A DNA stretch of 64,000 bases, taken from the NCBI GenBank assembly GCA_036822055.1, contig DAISIK010000002.1, forward strand, positions 62,001-126,000, read 5' to 3'. The stretch comes from DAISIK01 sp036822055. GTDB taxonomy: Bacteria > Verrucomicrobiota > Verrucomicrobiia > Opitutales > Puniceicoccaceae. A model generated the notes under the pieces. It saw nothing but the letters and a program-made list of their open reading frames with translations, was not told the origin of the DNA and did no database searches. The position numbers were made by a program, and so were the translations under genes. This document shows, in pieces, positions 17,224 to 26,220 of the stretch (its first letter is position 1; each line of letters starts with the position of its first letter).

Positions 17224-18831
17224 ATGGATTCGCCCGCCCCGCTCCTCTCCTACCTCGCCGGCGTTCTCTGGCAAGGCTTCCTCCTTCTCTGCCTCATCTG
17301 GATCGCTGACCGCCTCAGCCCCAACGTCCGCGCTGCCATCAAGGCACGGGTCTGGTTGGTCGCTCTCCTCCTCGTTCCCCTCCTTCCTCTCCTCTCCGCT
17401 CTTCCGGGCAGGATCGCTCCTACCCAGCCCATCGTCCAGCCGCCCTTCAGCATTACCGTCCCAGCTTGGTTCTCCACCGCTCCAATCTCCACCCAGCAAA
17501 CTGCCCCATCCCTTCCCTCCCACCCCCCATCCTCCACCGATCCCTCCCTCTCGCCTGCTATCGTTTATAGTTTCTACGGGTTCGGGATTCTTCTGGCCTC
17601 GGTCCCCCTCATCCTTGCCCTCCACCGGCTACACCGAGCCACCCGTAGTGCCAAACCCATTACAGACCCCGCCATTCTTGACGGCTTCGAAGCCGCTGCT
17701 TCCAGCGTTGGGCTTGATGCGCCTTGCTTTCTCATGACCTCTCCAACGGTGAAGGCGCCCATCTCGCTTGGAGTTTTCCATTACCGCATCCTCCTCCCTA
17801 AATCGATCGGCGCCGAACTCGATCCCGCCGAGATGCGCGACCTGCTCCTACACGAGGCAACTCACATTCGCCGTCTTGATCCCCCGGCTCTCTTCCTGCT
17901 CGCCCTCCTCCGTTCTTTCTTTTTCTTTCATCCACTCTATTGGATCGGTTTCAAACGCTACGCCACCCTCGCAGAACACGCTGCCGATTCTGCCGTCGTC
18001 TCCACCACTCGCGAACCAGTTTCCTACACCTCGTTCCTCGTCAAAATGGCTGAGCGTTGCCTTCATCAGGAGCCCAATCTCGCCCCTGGCATCCTCCGCC
18101 GAAAATCCGAACTCCTCCGTCGAGCCGAGCTCCTCCTTGCCAACCGGCGTTCCCATGCCAGTGGCTTCCGCGGCATCCCCTTCGGAATTATTTCCTTTCT
18201 CGCCGTCGGTATCGCTTGGTCCTGCCCTCTCGAAAAAGGCCCCGATACTTATCATCATTCAAACAAGGATCCTCGCTCCAGTTTTACGGAACAGCCCCTG
18301 GAAAAAAGAGCCGCCCCGGAGAAGAATCTTCAAACGCTTCAAGCCTGGTTCCACGGCGACAAACAGCCAGCATCCGATGCCTCTCCTGATGAGCTGAGCA
18401 CCAGACTCGTCCGAAAGGAACTAGGTCTCCAGCTTCCCGTTGAACTACTCGAGTACGGGCACACCTTTTCAGAAGCAGATCAGGAAAAGGCGACCTTCCT
18501 CCGAGGTATCGACGCCGCCGAAAGACCGTTCGTTCTCGCCGTCGACCGAAGGTACACCCATCCGAACGCTGGTCAGCTAATCTGGGGCAGCCCAAGTCTG
18601 GACGGGCGGGGAGAGCGGCTGGCCTTTGGCTCCGAACGTGAAAATGCCGCCTACCGTCTTCTTCAGTCCTGGGTCGCCGACCGCCTCAATCCAAACCAGC
18701 AGGCCCTGCTCTTCGCTCCCTCAACCGACTTTTGGCAGTTCGCCACCGGTCAGGGAGATGCCGCCGATTTGATGGTGGGAGTGACCGACTTCCTCAACAC
18801 CGCCCGAAACCTCAGCCAGACCCACCGTTAG
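17224..18831 (+). CDS. BlaR1-like M56-family membrane metallopeptidase
   Basis: The protein is 535 aa. It has N-terminal transmembrane helices (about residues 10-28 and 43-60) and another around 115-133, then the zinc-peptidase domain with HEATH at 210-214 followed by IRRLDPP, the usual HExxH-x-RR(L/D) signature of M56. One further helix occurs near residue 320-335, and the C-terminal 190 residues are extracytoplasmic. That C-terminal region is not a penicillin-binding domain: I see no SxxK/KTG set. It contains an unrecognised domain ending in FLNTARNLSQ. The sensor input is therefore probably not a beta-lactam. It is expected to cleave or inactivate the adjacent repressor on signal. Confidence 0.87.
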   Translation: MDSPAPLLSYLAGVLWQGFLLLCLIWIADRLSPNVRAAIKARVWLVALLLVPLLPLLSALPGRIAPTQPIVQPPFSITVPAWFSTAPISTQQTAPSLPSHPPSSTDPSLSPAIVYSFYGFGILLASVPLILALHRLHRATRSAKPITDPAILDGFEAAASSVGLDAPCFLMTSPTVKAPISLGVFHYRILLPKSIGAELDPAEMRDLLLHEATHIRRLDPPALFLLALLRSFFFFHPLYWIGFKRYATLAEHAADSAVVSTTREPVSYTSFLVKMAERCLHQEPNLAPGILRRKSELLRRAELLLANRRSHASGFRGIPFGIISFLAVGIAWSCPLEKGPDTYHHSNKDPRSSFTEQPLEKRAAPEKNLQTLQAWFHGDKQPASDASPDELSTRLVRKELGLQLPVELLEYGHTFSEADQEKATFLRGIDAAERPFVLAVDRRYTHPNAGQLIWGSPSLDGRGERLAFGSERENAAYRLLQSWVADRLNPNQQALLFAPSTDFWQFATGQGDAADLMVGVTDFLNTARNLSQTHR

Positions 18832-18854
18832 CCAACCTTTTTTTACACTAAATC

Positions 18855-18868
18855 GCGAATTAATTCAC
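18855..18868. promoter_or_regulatory. Candidate BlaI-type operator 3
   Basis: GCGAATTAATTCAC matches the half-site GCGAAT exactly on the left and 5 of 6 on the right. It lies 18 bp before the start of the 1,963-aa secreted protein, where a bound repressor would block initiation. Confidence 0.5.
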
Positions 18869-18886
18869 TCCACTACTCGTACTCCT

Positions 18887-21800
18887 ATGGTTACCAGCTC
18901 TTATCCCTCCCGATTTCTCCGCAAACTTCTTTGCGCCGCCTCCATACTCTGTCTTTGCAACCCCCACCTTCCCTTGCTCGGCCAGGATACCCACCTGCGC
19001 CCCGCCATCGCTGAGGTCACTTCCCGGATGTTGGCCGAAAACCCGCCCCCCATCGGAGTGAACGAGATTGGGGACATGGGTGGCACTACCTTCGGCAAAG
19101 GCAACCTCATCCACGACTGGGGTTTTGAAGCGGCTAGCATCCGCCACCGCCACCGGATCCTTGATTCGGGTGTCGAAAATGGTCGCCCATGGGTAACCCT
19201 CGACGGTCTCGGAGTCAGCCGCTACAATCTAGTGTCCTCTGGATACCTCAGCGGAGCAGATTACCGGATCTATCGCCTTCTTGATTCAAGCGGCAACCCG
19301 CTTCCCAACAATCCGGACAGTGGCTACCTCGATCTTAGTGATGCGGCCAGCTACCAACCGGTCGCCAGCGGTCAGGTTCCCCAGGCTGGAACTCCCGGCC
19401 TACCCCAAGGAGGCTGGGTAGTAGAGTCTTATGCTGAAATGCGGCACGGCGGTTTTGTGCGCGGTAGCACCAACTTTACGGACAATGCTTTTCTTGAAAA
19501 CGGGACGAATTACTACTACGCGGTGGCTGCTGTCTATGCCTCGGGTGAACAAAGTTTTGATCCGTTTGAGTCCTCTACCATGGCTGGACTGATCGAACTC
19601 GCCGTCAACCCATCGGCAAGTACCTCCGCCGGTCCTTTCATCATTCAAAACCAATGGTCGGGACCGGGACTCGACTTCCCTCGAATGGATCCGGGAAATT
19701 GGTTCAACTTTCAACCAGCCCCCGTTGGAGCCATCTCGCTCATTTCGTGGCAACTGCTCGATGCCAGCAACCAGCCCATCAGTCTTCCCAGCGGTCTCAC
19801 TTTCGATACCCTTACCGGTGAACTCTCCGGAGCCCCCGAAACCGTTTGGCCGGATGGCACCATTCTTCGCTTCCGCCTTCAGGCCGCCAATGGCACATCC
19901 ACCCGCGACTTCATTGTCAATGCCCCCCTGCTTGAAGCACCTCTTCTGGGTCGACGCCCTCCCCAGCCAACAAATCTCTCTGCCTCCCCGGGTGATGGTT
20001 TCGTCCACCTCAGCTGGGACGCCAGTTCCGACCCGGATGTGGTCGCCTACCGGGTCTATCGCTCTCCCGTTCCAAACGCCCAGACCCGCGAGCGAGTTTA
20101 CCTTGAAGAGGGAGCCGACCAACCCCTCCGCTGGGACTACATCCATTTCGATACCCGCATTCTTCAGCCCGACCCGTCCTGGTCCCACCCTCGCTTCCGC
20201 CAAGGCTTCGTCAACGACATCTGGCGCCCAAGAGCGGGATCCGATGGACTCACGGTGCGCCGGGTCCTTCACCCGGTCGCTCCTCCAGGCGCCATGGTCC
20301 ATTCCGGCGAGGCCTGCCTCGAGATCAACGCTACCACCAGCGGCCCGCAAGTAATCAATGGACCAGCACTTTTCTACCCGGTCACTGGCGAGGGGGAATC
20401 CCGCTGGTATGCCTTTCTCGAGCCCGGGGAAACCTACCGCTACGAAGCATGGATGCGTCACGACGGCCTCGCCAACCCCGTCGTACGCCTCACCTTCCAA
20501 CAGATGTATGAGTCGGTTGGACAGGATTTTAGTCTGACCAACGATTGGGCGCTCTATACCTTCACCTTCACGGCCCCGGAGCCGCCAACCATTGATCGTG
20601 GCCACGGCCTGCCCTCAATCGAGTTCAATGGCCCCGGTACCGTCCACGTCGATAACATCCGCCTTTTCCGAGCCGACCAGGAATCTGGGATTCCCGGTCT
20701 GGAACTCCCCGACGCCCGCAACTGGGCAGCGCTGCAAGCATTCAATCCAACGACCGGACGCAAGGGGGTCCTCCGGGACATTTGGAGCGGTCTCGGTGCC
20801 TACTTCATCCCCGACATGCTCCGCCTCCAGCGGAACAGTAGCGTGACCTTCGACTGGTTCCAGGCATTTACCCCCGACAATCGGCCTACCATCCCATTCA
20901 TGCTTCAGTTCGCCTACTTAACAGGCGAAACCACGGAAGACCGAATGGTTCCCTGGATCACCATAAACTCGAATGCCAGCATTGAGGAATGGGAAATGTT
21001 CATCGAATACCTCATCGAACCGATTGACCCATCCGACCCAGCCGAAGTAGCGGATAAACCCCTGGCCTACCTGCGCTACCAGCAACGAGGAGTAGCCACT
21101 CCCTGGATCGATGAATTCCGCCAGGTCATCGTCGAATTTGCGAACGAAACCTGGCATCAGCAAGCCGTTGAAGCCCAGTGGTCAGGATGGGGACCAACCT
21201 ACGCGGTTGGTTCAGGGGGGCGCGAATTTGGCCTTTACGCAGCCTATATCACCACCACCTTGGAAAACCTCAACCCACGCCTCGCCAACCTGCGCGCCCA
21301 GGGACGCCTCACATTCAACATGGGAGACAACTACTTTCCCTATGTGATCGATGGAATCGAATTTGTTCCGAACATCACCGCTATCGGGCACGCTACCTAC
21401 GTTGGACCCCGGTGGGAAACCGGCGACACCCTCAACACCGTCTTTGATGACGACGGGGTTCAGACCACTCTTCTCGCTCACGCTGAGAGCTTCGCCCTCG
21501 ACCTTGAACGATGGCGTGTCGAACGCGAGCAAATCGCCCAAGAGCACGGCATCTGGGTCGATTTTCAGTCCTACGAGGGCGGCCCTAGCGGCTACTCAAT
21601 AGACGGACCTGACGACTTGAGAGCCATAGCTGAACTTTACGGAAAAAGCCTCGCCATGGGTGTCGCCTCCCTCGACGGCTGGCTCTCTGCCTACGAAAAC
21701 GGCTTCACCGAAATGGCGTTCTACAGCTTCACCGCCCGAGAAACCTGGGCCTCCCATACCCTCCATACAACCAACTACCCGAACGGCTATCAGCCCCACA

Positions 21801-24778
21801 CTGGCTGGCTGGCAGTGCAGATGCGCAACCGCTACGCCAGCGGTCATCTAGTCGCCGTTGACTTTCCCGAAGTGCCAACCATCTCGCGGGGTGAGGGCGA
21901 CATTCCATTGGTCTCTGGTTACGCCTTCCGGGAAGGGAGCCGTCTAGCCGTTTTCCTTCTTTCTCGTAAACTCGACGGAGAGCACAGCGGCCTCGATTTT
22001 GGCGACGGAAGCACTCCCGTGACTCTTCGCCTGCCTGCCAACCCAACGGGCCCGGCCACCCTCTACCGGATGACCGGAGACCCCCGCGCTAACAATTGGA
22101 CTGCCAATAACATCAGCATTGAAGAACTTCCCGCCACCCTTCAACGCGAGACCGAAATCAACCTTCCCGCTGGCTCAATTTACCTCTACGTTGTCGACAC
22201 AGATCTCGATTCGACCACCGCCGCCCCATCTGCTGTCGAAAATACCTCCCTCACCTCGCAGCCCTCGAGTAGCCTACTCACCTGGGATCCTGTGCCCGGT
22301 GCCACCAGCTACGCCATTTACCGGAGTACTCGCCCCTACTTCAGCCGCGCTGAAGAGGAGGCCCGCTTCGTGAGCGGGACCACCAGCTTTGATGACCCCG
22401 ACGCGACCGGCGGAACCGCATTTTTCTACCGGGTCGCGGCCATTAATCAGTGGGGCGAAGGACTCGCCAGCCGTCTCAGCATCAATGGAGTCAACCCCCA
22501 TCCTCCTCTTTTTCCAGCTCCCGTTCTCGGCGGAGCCCAGGTTCGGGATGGAGCCCTGGATCTTAACTGGCAGTCCGTTCCCGGGGCCACCTCCTATCGC
22601 CTTGGCTACCGCGTTGCTACCTCCGGCCCCTTCAACTGGCTCGAAGTGGGAGACGTCGAAACCTTCACCATCAGCGGTCTCACCAACGGACGAGCCATCC
22701 AATGGACCGTCCAGCCCGTCGGTCCTTCCGGGCGGGGACTCATCGCTCCCCTTTCCAGTGCCACACCGCTCGCCGCCAATACCCCCCAGCCCCTCGCCAC
22801 TTGGAGCCTCCTGGGAGCCACTTCCTATGAAGTCTCTCAACCAGCGTCTTCCCGCTTATCAATCCTCCAGACTTCCGAACTAATCCGCGGTAGTGGATTT
22901 ATCATTACATCTATTGAAGATGATGGATCCCTAAACACAACCTATCATCAACTGCCCAATACTTTTGGCTTTTTTCCCGAGGTGGATCAGGCAAATTTTG
23001 GCCGGTTTGGCAGTGGTGGCGATTTGCAGATGGCCATTGATCGCGACTACTTCGTCGAATTTTCAGTGACTCCCGAAGTGGGCCATCGCCTAGACCTCAC
23101 AAGCATCCAAACGGGCCTGACCTACCCTTTTTCTGAAGCCACTTTGCAAGTTGCCTTGCGCTATCGGGTTGGCTCAGGCCCATGGCAGGACGCTCCCACC
23201 GGGCCCTTTGCTACTCCGGGTGCCCTCTGGACCAACGGCGAAATCGATGCCACTGAAGTCACCTTCGATCTTGCCACCGTCGCCAACCTTGTCGGGGTCG
23301 AAGAAACGGTGACCTTCCGTCTCTACGTTTACTCGCTGGAAGAAGATGCCCGTTTCTGCCGCGCTGGCCTCCTGCGCAGGAGCGGCCCCGCCCTCCTCGT
23401 CAATGGCACCTACACCGCGGCATTTACCCCAGCGCCACCGCAATCACTGTACCAATACATCTTCGGTCACAGCCTGATCAACTGGTTCCCTCACGACATC
23501 CCCCTTCCCTTGCCACCGGAAAGCCACACCTCCACCCCGTATTGGGTTTATCAATTCGCTCAGGAAGCCGGGCACGATTATGCTGTAGACGGACGCTTTG
23601 GCTTCCACCCTCAGTACGTCGCTCCCGACGAATGGCCCCCCATCGACGGTTGGATCTTCGATGGCGTCCCTCAACGCCGCGACCCCGCCGATCCCTATCG
23701 ATTCGACTTCGGTACCGCAGGAATCGACCACGTCATGTTCACCGCTCTCAACTTCGGCCAGTGGCGGGGCCCCACCGAACCCCTCCCCTGGACCGGTGTC
23801 GATGGTCCCTCCGTCCTCGCCTATTCTATTGAACTGATCGACCTCGTCCGCGAAACCGCCGGAGACCTCCCCATCTACGTCTATGAAAACTGGCCCAACA
23901 TGGAATTCTACTGGCCAGAATACACGGTCGGAAACCCGGTACCCCCTACTGCCGCCAACCTCGCCAACTACTATTCTCAGGCCCTCGGCGAGTTTCAAGA
24001 CTGGTGGACCGAGCTGCACGACGGCCTCCGCGCTGCCCGCCCCAATGTCCGCTCTATCCCGGTCGGTGGCATCCTCATGCGCCTCCTCAGCGAGACTGCC
24101 CTCAGCGGAATCACACCGCTCGAACTCTACTACGATCCGGCACCCCACGGCACTCCCAACCTCTACTTCCTCGCAGCCATGATTCAGTACGCTGCCATTT
24201 ATGAGGAAACCGTTCCAGAAACCTATACGCCTCCGGCCAATATCCACCCCCTTATTGCCAGTAACCTACCCCTTATCAACCAGTTCATCTGGGACGCTCT
24301 CAACGCTTACAACGCGCCTGACGGCACCAATCGCGTCTTTGCCAACGTGCCTGCCCAAACTCCCGCCCAGCGGTATGCCACCTGGAGAGATACCGTCTTC
24401 ACCGCGGCTCAAATCGCTCTTGGCCAAGGCGCACCCGGAGCAGATCCCTTCCATACGGGGATCCCCAACTGGCAGCACGCTATCTTTGGAGGTACCCCCG
24501 GCCAAGAACACCCGAACAGGCCCAACCTAACCCTCACCGGCACCCCGGATGGAGAAGACTTAACGCTTGAAATCTGGGTCCAGGCCGGTCTGCCTCTCGG
24601 CATCTGGTGGCTTGAGACCAGCTCGGACCTCCAATCCTGGAGCACCCCGCCAACCCGCTTCTCTATCCGTGTCCTCGAGACCCGCAATGGGCTGGACCGC
24701 ATGGAAATCACCGACCATCATCCGAATTCACCAAACAACTTCTACCGGTTTGCCACCAACCTTGCCGACTGGGAGTGA
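18887..24778 (+). CDS. Giant secreted multidomain protein: GH-A-like and SGNH-like domains with Fn3 modules
   Basis: The protein is 1,963 aa with a signal peptide (cleavage near residue 33). From the N-terminus it has a beta-rich region to about 350, an Fn3 module at 358-440, and a carbohydrate-binding-like jelly roll at about 430-597. An alpha/beta region at 600-1000 resembles clan GH-A hydrolases: FANETW (Glu754) could be the acid/base and SYEGG (Glu897) the nucleophile. Two Fn3 modules follow (1115-1290), then a region to 1510. A second catalytic-like domain (1520-1840) has SGNH-type blocks: FGHSL with Ser1529, and DPAPHG with Asp1750 and His1754. The tail (1880-1956; LETSSDLQSW, NNFYRF) is of a type common on secreted verrucomicrobial proteins. 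Family names are inferred from motifs only; the substrate is unknown, and a carbohydrate-plus-ester substrate is plausible. Confidence 0.7.
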   Translation: MVTSSYPSRFLRKLLCAASILCLCNPHLPLLGQDTHLRPAIAEVTSRMLAENPPPIGVNEIGDMGGTTFGKGNLIHDWGFEAASIRHRHRILDSGVENGRPWVTLDGLGVSRYNLVSSGYLSGADYRIYRLLDSSGNPLPNNPDSGYLDLSDAASYQPVASGQVPQAGTPGLPQGGWVVESYAEMRHGGFVRGSTNFTDNAFLENGTNYYYAVAAVYASGEQSFDPFESSTMAGLIELAVNPSASTSAGPFIIQNQWSGPGLDFPRMDPGNWFNFQPAPVGAISLISWQLLDASNQPISLPSGLTFDTLTGELSGAPETVWPDGTILRFRLQAANGTSTRDFIVNAPLLEAPLLGRRPPQPTNLSASPGDGFVHLSWDASSDPDVVAYRVYRSPVPNAQTRERVYLEEGADQPLRWDYIHFDTRILQPDPSWSHPRFRQGFVNDIWRPRAGSDGLTVRRVLHPVAPPGAMVHSGEACLEINATTSGPQVINGPALFYPVTGEGESRWYAFLEPGETYRYEAWMRHDGLANPVVRLTFQQMYESVGQDFSLTNDWALYTFTFTAPEPPTIDRGHGLPSIEFNGPGTVHVDNIRLFRADQESGIPGLELPDARNWAALQAFNPTTGRKGVLRDIWSGLGAYFIPDMLRLQRNSSVTFDWFQAFTPDNRPTIPFMLQFAYLTGETTEDRMVPWITINSNASIEEWEMFIEYLIEPIDPSDPAEVADKPLAYLRYQQRGVATPWIDEFRQVIVEFANETWHQQAVEAQWSGWGPTYAVGSGGREFGLYAAYITTTLENLNPRLANLRAQGRLTFNMGDNYFPYVIDGIEFVPNITAIGHATYVGPRWETGDTLNTVFDDDGVQTTLLAHAESFALDLERWRVEREQIAQEHGIWVDFQSYEGGPSGYSIDGPDDLRAIAELYGKSLAMGVASLDGWLSAYENGFTEMAFYSFTARETWASHTLHTTNYPNGYQPHTGWLAVQMRNRYASGHLVAVDFPEVPTISRGEGDIPLVSGYAFREGSRLAVFLLSRKLDGEHSGLDFGDGSTPVTLRLPANPTGPATLYRMTGDPRANNWTANNISIEELPATLQRETEINLPAGSIYLYVVDTDLDSTTAAPSAVENTSLTSQPSSSLLTWDPVPGATSYAIYRSTRPYFSRAEEEARFVSGTTSFDDPDATGGTAFFYRVAAINQWGEGLASRLSINGVNPHPPLFPAPVLGGAQVRDGALDLNWQSVPGATSYRLGYRVATSGPFNWLEVGDVETFTISGLTNGRAIQWTVQPVGPSGRGLIAPLSSATPLAANTPQPLATWSLLGATSYEVSQPASSRLSILQTSELIRGSGFIITSIEDDGSLNTTYHQLPNTFGFFPEVDQANFGRFGSGGDLQMAIDRDYFVEFSVTPEVGHRLDLTSIQTGLTYPFSEATLQVALRYRVGSGPWQDAPTGPFATPGALWTNGEIDATEVTFDLATVANLVGVEETVTFRLYVYSLEEDARFCRAGLLRRSGPALLVNGTYTAAFTPAPPQSLYQYIFGHSLINWFPHDIPLPLPPESHTSTPYWVYQFAQEAGHDYAVDGRFGFHPQYVAPDEWPPIDGWIFDGVPQRRDPADPYRFDFGTAGIDHVMFTALNFGQWRGPTEPLPWTGVDGPSVLAYSIELIDLVRETAGDLPIYVYENWPNMEFYWPEYTVGNPVPPTAANLANYYSQALGEFQDWWTELHDGLRAARPNVRSIPVGGILMRLLSETALSGITPLELYYDPAPHGTPNLYFLAAMIQYAAIYEETVPETYTPPANIHPLIASNLPLINQFIWDALNAYNAPDGTNRVFANVPAQTPAQRYATWRDTVFTAAQIALGQGAPGADPFHTGIPNWQHAIFGGTPGQEHPNRPNLTLTGTPDGEDLTLEIWVQAGLPLGIWWLETSSDLQSWSTPPTRFSIRVLETRNGLDRMEITDHHPNSPNNFYRFATNLADWE

Positions 24779-24876
24779 CAATCAAAAGTTTCCGACAATC
24801 CGAGGCTGAAAAGGAAATTCACTGGTTCACTCGAGAGGGCTTAAACAAGCGTCCAGCCCGTCCCCTCGACGAGCCT

Positions 24877-24933
24877 CTGTAGTTTTCCCAAACCATGAAT
24901 CGGTTTAATGGGAGTTTTCAGCTGACTCTACAG
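24877..24933. repeat. Nested inverted repeats after the giant gene
   Basis: CTGTAG (24877-24882) pairs with CTACAG (24928-24933). Inside, CCC plus AAACC (887-894) pairs with GGTTT and GGG (902-906, 910-912) around a 7-nt loop. The result is a stem-loop of about 57 nt with internal unpaired T/A stretches. It lies about 100 bp after the stop of the giant gene. No T-run follows, so it is not a classical terminator. Confidence 0.4.
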
Positions 24934-24971
24934 CGACGAAGCCAGCCGTGACCACATCCTGCCGCATCTAC

Positions 24972-25006
24972 CCCAAGTTTCCTATGCGTACCATCAGAAA
25001 CTTGGG
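24972..25006. repeat. Perfect 10-bp inverted repeat with 15-nt loop
   Basis: CCCAAGTTTC at 24972-24981 is exactly complementary to GAAACTTGGG at 24997-25006. It lies in the non-coding stretch between the giant gene and the low-GC island. It may be a transcription-end structure, a relic of a mobile element or part of a structured RNA. No second copy was seen in the window. Confidence 0.5.
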
Positions 25007-25334
25007 CTAGGGGTCCTCTCAGGGCCGTCAAAACTTTGGAATCGACACCTATTTAATAAACTTGTCATAGTTTTTATTATATGATTTTCTCTGATCATCT
25101 TCCTTCACCATTACTCTAACACCCTCATGCCATTCGATCCGTCTGCCTTTCTGCTAAGCAATCGACAATCCGCAACCTCGATCTACCCACCGATCACGAC
25201 GGCCAAAATCGCCCCGCGGAGAAGGATCGGTGCCAAAGGATAAAAAGAAGCTGGAGAAGGTTTCATCGGTGAAAGCCTCATGAGATAGAATAGACCCAAG
25301 GAAAGTCTTAAACTACCAGAAAGAGGATCAAACC
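25007..25334. other. Non-coding stretch with an AT-rich segment
   Basis: No supported gene was seen here. Bases 25049-25095 are strikingly AT-rich (TTTAATAAACTTG, then TTTTTATTATATG) and may hold the promoter of the small genes that follow. A 38-codon frame at 25127-25243 has no ribosome-binding site and no recognisable features. Confidence 0.4.
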
Positions 25335-25424
25335 ATGCAGATAGCTAAAATGGAAAGCACCCAACCGACCGCCGGCTGCGGTAGGAATGAATCACAACCA
25401 CCTCCGGTCATCACTTTTGTCTAG
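25335..25424 (+). CDS. Possible 29-aa peptide
   Basis: ATG 25335 is preceded by a good Shine-Dalgarno sequence (AAGAGGA, 25321-25327, 7-nt spacing), which is clearer than that of most genes in this window. The peptide begins MQIAKMESTQ, has one Cys (GCGRN) and ends QPPPVITFV. The stop at 25422-25424 is 27 bp before the next gene. It could be a leader peptide, a small secreted or modified peptide, or chance. No peptide-modifying enzyme is encoded nearby. Confidence 0.3.
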   Translation: MQIAKMESTQPTAGCGRNESQPPPVITFV

Positions 25425-25451
25425 AGTTTCAAAAAACGAAAGGGCTATCCA

Positions 25452-25937
25452 ATGAGCGTTATTACAGATGAGGAAACAGGAGACCAAGTCGGATGCATTT
25501 TCTGCGGCTCAACTGATGATTGTCCCCACCTTGTGGGGATTATTGATCTGACCTTTGCCGAATGCCACGGCGGTGTCCTCTACGAGGGAGTAGATTCTCT
25601 AAAGAAAATTCTAGAAGACAAGATCCTGACGCGGCTCAAAGCTCGTGAAAAATTCAAAGCAAAGAGCGCCAGCTATGAGGTTCTTCAAATGGCTAAAGCG
25701 GCTAAAAGCTGCTACGATAGGAAAGACCCCGATGATGTGTGGATCGATAATTACCAGTTCATCCCCTGGATCAAAGACATTCTGATTGATTCCGGCGGCG
25801 AGGAGCCAATGGGCTACCTGGTTGAGGAAGGTGGTCCGGGAATGAGTTCAACAGTGTCTATCCTCTACGCAGAGAATCCCCAGGATGTTCTGGAATCTGC
25901 CAGGGAAGCGGTCAAGAAAGCCGTCGAAAACTTATAG
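25452..25937 (+). CDS. Hypothetical Cys/His-motif protein
   Basis: The protein is 161 aa, cytosolic, with an N-terminal CIFCGSTDDCPH segment (Cys15, Cys18, Cys24, His26) that looks like a small zinc-binding knuckle. The remainder is mixed helix and strand with many Lys, Asp and Glu, and ends in an amphipathic helix (PQDVLESAREAVKKAVENL). I do not recognise the family. Codon use is visibly less C-rich at third positions than neighbouring genes, and it stands isolated between 670 bp and 280 bp of non-coding DNA, both of which suggest acquired DNA. It may be an immunity or accessory gene of a type usually found in isolated islands; that is a guess. Confidence 0.6.
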   Translation: MSVITDEETGDQVGCIFCGSTDDCPHLVGIIDLTFAECHGGVLYEGVDSLKKILEDKILTRLKAREKFKAKSASYEVLQMAKAAKSCYDRKDPDDVWIDNYQFIPWIKDILIDSGGEEPMGYLVEEGGPGMSSTVSILYAENPQDVLESAREAVKKAVENL

Positions 25938-26220
25938 GAGATTTCTCTCAGCGCGCTACATTTCATGTCGGCCCGGCGCCCTGAAAACTCGCTTCCCTTC
26001 AGCCACAAGTCTCCGATGCTGGTGCGCTTCAAATCACATCTTTGCATTTCTAGACTCTTTCATTGATTGGCAGTTCACCGCGCCCTCCTCGTCAGCACCC
26101 CGGCAGCATCCCGTCTAATCCTTCATAGAGCCGGAGGAGTCCCCCATCCCGTGCTAGAAAGGGTATCTGCTCCCTGGTCCCGAATGGCGACCGAGGAACC
26201 CAGCCACTCCGTTGCGAGCC

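Noticed and set aside
17224..18831. M56 protease as a beta-lactam sensor (BlaR1)
   Set aside because: The C-terminal region has no SxxK, SxN or KTG set, and no beta-lactamase gene is near.
24896..24908. TGAATCGGTTTAA as a fourth LacI-type site
   Set aside because: Only 10 of 13 match, it is part of a hairpin, and it lies downstream of a gene with no promoter context.
25127..25243. 38-codon frame in the low-GC island
   Set aside because: No ribosome-binding site and no recognisable features. The neighbouring 29-codon frame is better supported.
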